This document shows, one piece after another, positions 14,180-20,819 of a stretch of 23,903 bases of DNA. The notes below the pieces were generated by a model. The model searched no databases, was not told where the DNA came from, and worked only from the letters and a program-made list of their open reading frames with translations. Each line of letters opens with the position of its first letter. Position 1 is the stretch's first letter. The position numbers and the translations under genes were made by a program. The stretch comes from CAZYZQ01 sp964652075. GTDB taxonomy: Bacteria > Bacillota > Clostridia > Oscillospirales > Oscillospiraceae. Where the stretch lies: the NCBI GenBank assembly GCA_964652075.1, contig CAZYZQ010000023.1, positions 1-23,903 of the forward strand. Direction: 5' to 3'.

Positions 14180-16102
14180 ATGTACGCTTTTCACAACTCA
14201 CATGACTTGATGTACAGATCTCCGTTTGGCGCTGTAGAGATCCAGACCCCTATCACCATCGGTCTGGATCTCTATGACGCGCCTGCGGAAACCTCCTGCT
14301 ATCTGCGTATCTGGCAGGAAAAAACCGGTGAAACGCTGCTTCCCATGACTCGCAGCGAGACATCCGGCCACCCCTTCTACAGTGTCACGTGGCGCGCCCC
14401 GGAGCACGGCGCGCTCGTCTGGTACTACTTTCAGATCAAGCTGCCGGACGGCACCTTTTGCTACTACGGCAACAACGCAAGAAATCTCGGCGGCATTGGC
14501 CAGCTCACCTCCAATCCGCCCTCCTCATATCAGATTACAGTCCATCTGCCCACTGTCACCCCCTCCTGGTATAAGGACGCGATCGTCTATCAGATTTTTG
14601 TCGACCGCTTCCACCGCGACGAAAAATGGCTGGAACGCCAGAAAAAAGCGGAACGTCCCGCGGATTGGAAGGGCCCGCGCCGCCTGTTGGTACAGGACTG
14701 GAACGACCGCCCGTTCTATACCCGCAACGTTAAGAATGAGGTGACCCGCTGGCCGTTCTGGGGCGGCAGCTTGAACGGGATCCGGGAAAAGATTCCGTAT
14801 CTCCAGTCGCTCCACGTCTCCGCGATCTATCTCAATCCGATCTTCCGCGCAACCAGCAACCACAAATATGACACGGCGGACTACATGGAAATCGACCCCT
14901 CCTTTGGAACAGAGGCGGACTTCCGCGCATTGGCCGCCGAGTGTAAGGCTGCCGGGATCCGCTTGATCCTTGACGGCGTGTTCAACCACACCGGCGCCGA
15001 CAGTAAATATTTTAACCAGCAGGGCAACTATCCCACGCCCGGCGCCTGTCAGGGGCCGTCCTCCCCCTACTACAGCTGGTACCGCTTCAACCGCTTTCCC
15101 GATCAGTACGAGTGCTGGTGGGGCGTCGGTGACATGCCGAACGTCGACGAGACGAACCCGGCTTACCAGAAGTTCATTTATGCCGGAAAAAACAGCGTCG
15201 TACGCCGCTGGCTCAGGGCCGGCGCCAGCGGATGGCGTCTTGACGTCGCGGATGAGCTGCCGGACAACTTCATCGCCGGCATCCGCAAGGCTGTAAAGGA
15301 GACCAAACCAGACGCCGTCCTGATGGGCGAGGTTTGGGAGGACGCAAGCAACAAGCGCAGCTATGGCGTCACCCGCTCCTACTTCCTTGGTGAGGAGTTC
15401 GACAGCACCATGCACTATCCGTTCCGGACAGCTGCGCTGGATTTCATGCTCGGCCGCATCACCTCCACGGATTTTGCCCAGCAGATGATGAGCATCAAGG
15501 AGAATTATCCACCCGAGAACTTTTACGGCGCTCTGAATCTGATCGGAAGCCACGACCGCGCCCGTGCGCTGACGACGCTTGGCGGCGCGCCGGATGGGCT
15601 GAGCGACGCGCAGAAGGCTGATTTCTCGCTCTCGCCTGAACAGCTCGCGCTCGGCGTGCGGCGGATGAAGGCGCTCACCGTTCTCCAGTTCACCGCGCCC
15701 GGCGTCCCCTGTATCTATTACGGCGACGAAGCCGGGGCGGAAGGCTGCGAAGACCCCTACAACCGCGGCCCTTACCCCTGGGGAAATGAGAATCAGGAGC
15801 TGCTGGCGCACTACCGGGCGCTGACCGCGTTCCGCGCTTCCAGCGAAACGCTCAAGCGCGGCGACTTTCAGCCCCTGACCTTCGGCGACAGCATCTATGG
15901 CTGTATCCGGACCTGGAAGGGCGAACAGATTGTCTCGCTCGTCAACCGCAGCGTAACAGATACGCAGAGTCTTGACTACACCATTGACTCGCCAAAAACG
16001 CGCGTGGAAGCACTTCTCGACACACGCCCTCCGCGCCGCAGCGGAAAACGGCTCATGATCGCTCTGGAGCCGTTGGAGGCCGTTGTATTTCGTCTGCACT
16101 GA
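14180..16102 (+). CDS. GH13 alpha-glycosidase, neopullulanase/amylopullulanase type
   Basis: The 640-residue enzyme has an N-terminal beta domain (about 1-125) like those of neopullulanases, then a GH13 barrel beginning WYKDAIVYQIFVDRF (130-144). All catalytic elements are intact: DGVFNH (265-270), GWRLDVADE with nucleophile D355, MGEVWED with acid/base E384, and LIGSHD with D459. GSHD rather than the branching enzymes' SHDE, together with the N-terminal domain, points to hydrolysis of alpha-1,4 and/or alpha-1,6 links rather than branching. No signal peptide is seen, so it probably acts on cytoplasmic glycogen or imported maltodextrin. It is the last gene of the operon, 27 bases after glgA, with GGAG ahead of the start and a terminator behind. 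Confidence 0.88.
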   Translation: MYAFHNSHDLMYRSPFGAVEIQTPITIGLDLYDAPAETSCYLRIWQEKTGETLLPMTRSETSGHPFYSVTWRAPEHGALVWYYFQIKLPDGTFCYYGNNARNLGGIGQLTSNPPSSYQITVHLPTVTPSWYKDAIVYQIFVDRFHRDEKWLERQKKAERPADWKGPRRLLVQDWNDRPFYTRNVKNEVTRWPFWGGSLNGIREKIPYLQSLHVSAIYLNPIFRATSNHKYDTADYMEIDPSFGTEADFRALAAECKAAGIRLILDGVFNHTGADSKYFNQQGNYPTPGACQGPSSPYYSWYRFNRFPDQYECWWGVGDMPNVDETNPAYQKFIYAGKNSVVRRWLRAGASGWRLDVADELPDNFIAGIRKAVKETKPDAVLMGEVWEDASNKRSYGVTRSYFLGEEFDSTMHYPFRTAALDFMLGRITSTDFAQQMMSIKENYPPENFYGALNLIGSHDRARALTTLGGAPDGLSDAQKADFSLSPEQLALGVRRMKALTVLQFTAPGVPCIYYGDEAGAEGCEDPYNRGPYPWGNENQELLAHYRALTAFRASSETLKRGDFQPLTFGDSIYGCIRTWKGEQIVSLVNRSVTDTQSLDYTIDSPKTRVEALLDTRPPRRSGKRLMIALEPLEAVVFRLH

Positions 16103-16108
16103 ATTATG

Positions 16109-16147
16109 AAGGCACAGACAGAGCTTCTGCCTGTGCCTTTAATTTAC
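16109..16147 (+). terminator. Terminator of the glycogen operon
   Basis: AAGGCACAG (16109-16117) pairs with CTGTGCCTT (16131-16139), with a further CAG/CTG match inside, followed by TTTAATTT. It starts 7 bases after the last stop codon of the operon. Confidence 0.75.
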
Positions 16148-16153
16148 ACTGTG

Positions 16154-16185
16154 TTCATGATTTTTCTATTCTTTTGAACTATAAT
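16154..16185 (+). promoter_or_regulatory. Candidate promoter of the ABC-FtsX gene
   Basis: A consensus TATAAT (16180-16185) lies 35 bases before the start codon. The -35 is weak (TTCATG at 16154-16159 is 20 bases away; ATGATT is at the 17-base position). The surrounding 50 bases are strikingly A/T-rich. Confidence 0.5.
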
Positions 16186-16219
16186 GTCACCATTCTAGCG
16201 ATCAGGAGGTCTCCACTGT

Positions 16220-18787
16220 ATGCTATCTCTACAGCATATCACGAAAATCTATAAGACGGACTCGCAGCGCGTCGAAGCCCTGAAGGGCGTCAGTGTAGCG
16301 TTCCGCGACTGCGAGTTTGTTTCGATTCTCGGCCCGTCCGGCTGCGGCAAGACAACGCTGCTCAACATCATCGGTGGACTGGATCAATATACGTCCGGTG
16401 ATCTCTCCATCAACGGCCGTTCAACCAAGAAATTCAAAAGCCGGGACTGGGATGCCTACCGCAACCACTCCATCGGCTTCGTCTTCCAGAGCTACAACCT
16501 GATTCCGCACCAGACGGTTCTGGCCAACGTTGAGCTGGCGCTCACGCTCTCCGGCGTCTCTAAGGCAGAGCGCCGCAAGCGCGCCATTGCCGTGCTGGAA
16601 AAGGTCGGCCTGGGCGATCAGCTCCACAAGAAACCGCTCCAGATGTCCGGCGGACAGATGCAGCGCGTTGCCATCGCCCGCGCGCTGATCAACGACCCGG
16701 ATATTCTGCTTGCCGACGAACCGACCGGTGCGCTCGATACGGAAACAAGCGTACAGATTATGAATCTGTTACAGGAGGTCGCACGCGACCGGCTTGTCGT
16801 CATGGTCACACATAACCCGGAGCTTGCCGCAAAGTACTCCACCCGCATTGTCCGCCTGCTCGACGGGAAGATCATTGACGACTCCAACCCGTTTGACCCC
16901 GCCGCGCAGCCCGCACCGGCCGAGGCGTCGATGAAGCGCACCTCCATGTCGTTTTTCACCGCGCTTTCACTGAGCCTGACAAACCTCATGACCAAAAAAG
17001 GCCGCACTATTCTGACCGCCTTTGCTGGTTCCATCGGCATTATCGGAATTGCACTGATCCTGTCGCTCTCCAGCGGTTTCCAGAACTACATAGACCGTGT
17101 CGAAGAAGACACGCTCTCGTCCTATCCGATTGAGCTGTCCTCCGAGACCATGGACTACACCGAGCTGATGACCTCCATGATGAACATCCAGACCAGTTCA
17201 GGCGAGCACGAGCTGGATCAGATTTATGTCAACACGACCTCTCTGGATCTCATGAACACGATGATCTCCGATGTGGAGAAAAATGATCTGGCTGCGTTTA
17301 AAACCTATCTGGAATCGTGCGAGAATCTGGACACGCTGGCCAGTGCCGTGCAGTACACCTACGACGTGCCGGTGAATGTCTATACACGCGACGAATCCGG
17401 CGCACCGCTGCTCGTCAATCCCTCCGACGTGATGGAGCATGTCACCGGCTCCTCCTCCATCTCTGATATGATGACCTCCGGCGGCGGGTCTATGATGAAC
17501 TTCGATGTCTGGTGTGAGATGCTGGACAATCAGGAGCTGCTGGACGCACAGTATGACGTTGTCACCGGTCGCTGGCCGGAGGCATACAACGAGGTTGTCC
17601 TCGTTGTCGATCGCAACAACGAGATTTCCGATCTCGCACTCTACTGCCTCGGCATCAAGGATCCGCGCGAGCTGGACGGCATGATGGAGCGTATGATGGC
17701 AGGCGAAACCATTGATCCCGGCCAGCCCACTTACTCCTATGACGACTTTCTGAACCGCGATTACTGGGTCTTGCCCAGCGCAGACTTTTATACGCAGGAC
17801 GCCGCAACAGGCCAGTGGACGGATGCGCGGCTGGACAGCACGCAGCTGGACGCCGTGCTGCAAGAGGCGGTTCCGCTGAAAATCGTTGGAATCATCCGCC
17901 CGGCAGAGGACGCGCAGGCGACCTCCATCTCCGGCGCGATTGGCTATACGCACGCCTTGACGGAGTATCTGATTGAAGCCGCGAATGAAAGCCCGCTTGT
18001 GCAGGCGCAGCTTGCCGACCCGGACACAGACGTCTTCACCGGCGCTCCCTTTGGGGCGCAGGCGCCGTTTGACTCCTCAGCCCTCTCCGATGAGGAGCGC
18101 GCCTATCTGGCCTCTCTCTCGCCGGAGGAACAGCAGGCCATGATCGCGGCCCAATCCGCCGCAGCCACCTATGCGGGGAATCTCGCCCTGCTCGGCGTGG
18201 CAGATCCCGACGTTCCGTCCGGCATTCAGATCTATCCTGTCGATTTTGCCTCCAAGGAAAAGCTGTGTAAGCTCATCGACGACTACAACGACGAGATGAG
18301 CGCCGCCGGGCATGAGGAATCCGTCATCAGCTATACGGACTATATCGGCCTGATGATGTCCTCCATCTCGAAGATCATCGACGTCATCTCCTATGTGCTG
18401 ATCGCGTTTGTCGCCATCTCTCTCGTTGTTTCGTCCATTATGATCGGCGTTATCACGAATATCTCTGTGCTGGAACGGACGAAGGAGATCGGCATCCTGC
18501 GCGCAATTGGCGCGTCAAAGCGCGATGTCTCCCGCGTCTTCAACGCAGAGACGTTGATTATCGGCTTTATCTCTGGCGTACTGGGCATACTGGTCACAGT
18601 GCTGCTGTGTATCCCGATCAATGCGCTGATCTACCACCTCGGTGACATCAAAAATGTCGCTGCCCTGCCGGTCGGCGGCGGGATCATCCTCCTGCTGATC
18701 AGCATGGCGCTGACCTTTATCGCCGGCCTTGTCCCCTCGCACGGTGCGGCCAAGAAAGACCCTGTCGTCGCACTTCGCAGCGAATAA
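16220..18787 (+). CDS. MacB-like ABC transporter, ATPase and FtsX permease in one chain
   Basis: The 855-residue protein begins with a LolD/MacB-type ATPase (about 1-222): Walker A GPSGCGKTT at 38-46, Q-loop in FVFQSYNL, signature MSGGQ at 142-146, Walker B ILLADEPTG at 162-170, and H198. Next comes an FtsX-type permease: one helix near 264-285, an extracytoplasmic domain of over 400 residues rich in Asp, Ser and Met, then three helices at the C-terminus with the ERTKEIGILRAIGA coupling motif. Such mechanotransmission transporters act on peptides, lipoproteins or lipids; the substrate is unknown. Start 16220 follows a perfect AGGAGGT (16204-16210). The gene is monocistronic with its own promoter and terminator; no two-component system lies next to it, unlike BceAB-type loci. 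Confidence 0.88.
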   Translation: MLSLQHITKIYKTDSQRVEALKGVSVAFRDCEFVSILGPSGCGKTTLLNIIGGLDQYTSGDLSINGRSTKKFKSRDWDAYRNHSIGFVFQSYNLIPHQTVLANVELALTLSGVSKAERRKRAIAVLEKVGLGDQLHKKPLQMSGGQMQRVAIARALINDPDILLADEPTGALDTETSVQIMNLLQEVARDRLVVMVTHNPELAAKYSTRIVRLLDGKIIDDSNPFDPAAQPAPAEASMKRTSMSFFTALSLSLTNLMTKKGRTILTAFAGSIGIIGIALILSLSSGFQNYIDRVEEDTLSSYPIELSSETMDYTELMTSMMNIQTSSGEHELDQIYVNTTSLDLMNTMISDVEKNDLAAFKTYLESCENLDTLASAVQYTYDVPVNVYTRDESGAPLLVNPSDVMEHVTGSSSISDMMTSGGGSMMNFDVWCEMLDNQELLDAQYDVVTGRWPEAYNEVVLVVDRNNEISDLALYCLGIKDPRELDGMMERMMAGETIDPGQPTYSYDDFLNRDYWVLPSADFYTQDAATGQWTDARLDSTQLDAVLQEAVPLKIVGIIRPAEDAQATSISGAIGYTHALTEYLIEAANESPLVQAQLADPDTDVFTGAPFGAQAPFDSSALSDEERAYLASLSPEEQQAMIAAQSAAATYAGNLALLGVADPDVPSGIQIYPVDFASKEKLCKLIDDYNDEMSAAGHEESVISYTDYIGLMMSSISKIIDVISYVLIAFVAISLVVSSIMIGVITNISVLERTKEIGILRAIGASKRDVSRVFNAETLIIGFISGVLGILVTVLLCIPINALIYHLGDIKNVAALPVGGGIILLLISMALTFIAGLVPSHGAAKKDPVVALRSE

Positions 18788-18793
18788 TATGCA

Positions 18794-18826
18794 AAAAAGT
18801 AGGCATGAGATCCATGCCTACTTTTT
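18794..18826 (+). terminator. Terminator after the ABC-FtsX gene
   Basis: A perfect 14-bp stem (18794-18807 with 18813-18826) has a 5-base loop and ends in TTTTTCTTT. The A-run on the other arm means it could also stop transcripts arriving from the - strand. Confidence 0.88.
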
Positions 18827-18905
18827 CTTTGTACAGGGCTGTTGATAATCTTTCAAATTAGGATCGTGCAGCGTTTCATGATAGGTCTGTGCAAGCTGAT
18901 CATTC
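18818..18905 (-). other. Short coding-like remnant of unknown origin
   Basis: On the - strand this stretch reads without a stop as about 30 residues (DQLAQTYHETLHDPNLKDYQ, then a short Lys-rich end) and stops at a TAG inside the terminator stem. Composition looks protein-like, but there is no ribosome site and the frame closes shortly upstream. It may be the tail of a decayed gene. I do not recognise a family. Confidence 0.2.
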
Positions 18906-19591
18906 ACGCTTTTTGATTGGGAGCAGCTCTATATATCCTCTGGCGTCACTCGGCTCAAGCTGAATGCGCGGGTTTGCAGTGTCCCAGATATACCCAATGA
19001 GAGACGGGTCATATTTTTCAATAGCGCTCTTTACTTCCTCAATCGCTTCGCAATAATCTTCTTCTGCAAAAGGCTCCCCCTTGAAAATTAAATACTTCGC
19101 GGCAGGAAGTTCAATAACGTCAAGCCATCCGGAATTTCCCCGTTATAATCAAGCGGAACTTCTACGCCCTGCACATATTCAGAGGTTCCGTTTTTACGGT
19201 AGGCGCAGGGAAGCCAAAGACAAACAGGCTCTCCACATATAGACCGAATACTTTGAAGGAGCCCCCAGATACTGCAACCGACTTCCTCGCAATATGACAT
19301 ATATTCTGTGGCGTTTTTGCCTCTTCTGATCAGGACTTTCCGGTTTGGCTTTTCAACAATCTGAATGAAAACAGTTTTAACTTTTTCCATGCTTGCTTTC
19401 CTTTCTGTGTACCTAAATTTTATTCCGTAAGGTGTGAACAAATAAATAGGAACAGGATTGGCTGCATATTCCCGCGGATTGCAGCCGAACTCACGGTGAA
19501 AAGCTCTCTGGTAGCCATCAACACTTCCAAATCCCATTTCAAACGCAATCTCAGCCACTTTACAGCTGTTTAGCGAACCATATCCGGCTCT
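18900..19591 (-). pseudogene. AraC-family regulator with GyrI-like effector domain, truncated and frameshifted
   Basis: The - strand encodes the end of an AraC DNA-binding domain (VAEIAFEMGFGSVDGYQRAF, then REFGCNPREYA) followed by a GyrI/Rob-type effector-binding domain (MEKVKTVFIQIVEKPNRKVL onward). Two lesions are visible. The 5' end is gone: upstream of 19591 the frame meets a stop 14 bases from the acetyltransferase stop, so the first helices of the DNA-binding domain are missing. At about 19121-19125 one base appears lost (GGCTTGAC where GGCTTTGAC would keep frame), and the rest (IELPAAKYLIFKGEPFAEED and beyond, ending ELLPIKKRE at 18900) continues in another frame. The product cannot bind DNA normally. 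The region is A/T-richer than its neighbours. A sequencing error could explain the frameshift but not the missing 5' end. Confidence 0.75.
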
Positions 19592-19604
19592 TTACTGCAA
19601 TATT

Positions 19605-20171
19605 TCACATTTCTACCCTCAAAGTGCCAGAACACAAAGCGTCTTCGTATTCCTCCCGCGACAAACGCGTAAAGTGCTCCGTTATGGTTCGGTTGATCTG
19701 CGGCCAGTGTGTCTGTTCATCGTGATCCGGCCGAAACCCGCACTTCTCCTGCACGCGGCGGGACTTTTCGTTCCCCTCAAAATAGCCGCACCAGAGTACA
19801 CAGACGCCGAGCGTTTCAAACGCATAGCGCTGCAAAGCGCGCACAGCCTCCGGAATCAGGCCCTGCCCCCAGAAGGGTTTGCCGATCCAGTAGCCGATCT
19901 CCGCCTCTCCCGCCGGCAAATTCCGGCCGCTGTCCGTGCCAAGCATCAGGCTCACACTTCCGACGGCCTGCCCGACCGCGCGCGGCACAACTGCGAACGT
20001 GCCGGGAACTGCCAGGACATTCCGGATAATATGTAGGCTGTTCTCCTCGCTTGTGTGCGGCGCCCAGCCGGCAGATGGGCCAATGTCAGGATCGGATGCA
20101 TACATGAAAAGTGATGGGGCGTCCGTTTCCTCCCATGGGCGCAGTAACAGCCGCTTTGTTTCCAAAAACAT
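19605..20171 (-). CDS. GNAT family N-acetyltransferase (RimJ/RimL-like)
   Basis: The 188-residue protein opens with the RimJ/RimL-type ETKRLLLRPWEETDA and has the acetyl-CoA-binding loop IGKPFWGQGLIPEAVRAL (about 96-113), followed by LGVCVLWCGYFEGNEKSRRV and EKCGF, where the conserved Asn-x-x-Ser seen in this group is visible (GNEKS). It acetylates an amine, perhaps a protein N-terminus or small molecule; the target is unknown. Start 20171 follows GAAAGGGG. It lies on the - strand downstream of ysxC, separated by a terminator, and no separate promoter is evident in the short gap. The truncated AraC regulator directly follows it. Confidence 0.85.
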   Translation of the reverse strand: MFLETKRLLLRPWEETDAPSLFMYASDPDIGPSAGWAPHTSEENSLHIIRNVLAVPGTFAVVPRAVGQAVGSVSLMLGTDSGRNLPAGEAEIGYWIGKPFWGQGLIPEAVRALQRYAFETLGVCVLWCGYFEGNEKSRRVQEKCGFRPDHDEQTHWPQINRTITEHFTRLSREEYEDALCSGTLRVEM

Positions 20172-20192
20172 TGATAACCCCTTTCAATTGGA

Positions 20193-20224
20193 AAGAGCGG
20201 CTTTTCTTCTGAAAAGCCGCTCTT
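20193..20224 (-). terminator. Terminator after ysxC
   Basis: A perfect 13-bp stem (20193-20205 with 20212-20224) has a 6-base loop. On the - strand it is followed by TCC, so the U-tract is inside the stem (AAAA/TTTT pairs near the loop) and short outside. It lies 7 bases past the ysxC stop. Efficiency may be partial. Confidence 0.6.
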
Positions 20225-20230
20225 GTGGTC

Positions 20231-20809
20231 TTAAACCATCTCTTGCAGAATCGCAAGCAATTCATCGCGCCCCGTGCCTGCTTCGGCGGAAAAGGGGACG
20301 ATCCGTGTCCCGGCAGGAAGCTGTAGAACGTCGCGTATTCTCGCAATGTTCGGCTGAATTTCACTTTTCTTCAGCTTATCGAGCTTATTTGCGACAACCA
20401 CCAACGGGCAGCCGGTTTGCAGGAACGAGTCCGCCATTGTGACATCGTCCTTTGTCGGCGCATGGCGCGCATCCACAATCTGGATGCCAAGCCGGATCAG
20501 CCCGCTGGCAAAGTACGCCTCCATCAGTCCGGCCCAGCGCTGCTTTTCGGCCATGCTCACTTTCGCATAGCCGTAGCCCGGCAGATCGACAAGATAGATT
20601 GCGTTGTCTATTTTGAAATAGTTAATGTGTGCCGTCTTGCCCGGCTGCTCCCCGACGCGCGCGAAGTTTTTCCGGCGCAAAAGCGTATTGATAACTGAGG
20701 ATTTTCCAACATTGGAGCGACCCGCAAACGCAATCTGCGGCAGTTGATCGCGCACAAAGCGGTCAGGACTTGCGCAGGAGGTGACAAATTGCGCATTCTG
20801 TACGTTCAT
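20231..20809 (-). CDS. ysxC: Ribosome biogenesis GTP-binding protein YsxC/EngB
   Basis: The 192-residue TRAFAC GTPase is needed for large ribosomal subunit assembly in related bacteria. G motifs are complete: G1 GRSNVGKSS (30-38), G2 threonine in PGKTAHINYF, G3 DLPGYGYA (75-82), G4 NKLDK (141-145), and G5 near PFSA. Length is usual for the family. It starts 10 bases after the lon stop, and its ribosome site AGGAGGGA overlaps the lon stop codon, so the two genes are almost certainly co-translated. The lon-ysxC order matches Bacillus subtilis. Confidence 0.96.
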   Translation of the reverse strand: MNVQNAQFVTSCASPDRFVRDQLPQIAFAGRSNVGKSSVINTLLRRKNFARVGEQPGKTAHINYFKIDNAIYLVDLPGYGYAKVSMAEKQRWAGLMEAYFASGLIRLGIQIVDARHAPTKDDVTMADSFLQTGCPLVVVANKLDKLKKSEIQPNIARIRDVLQLPAGTRIVPFSAEAGTGRDELLAILQEMV

Positions 20810-20819
20810 GCCGTCCCTC

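Noticed and set aside
14525..16099. 524-codon - strand frame opposite the GH13 gene
   Set aside because: Shadow frame of an intact GH13 enzyme; composition is not protein-like.
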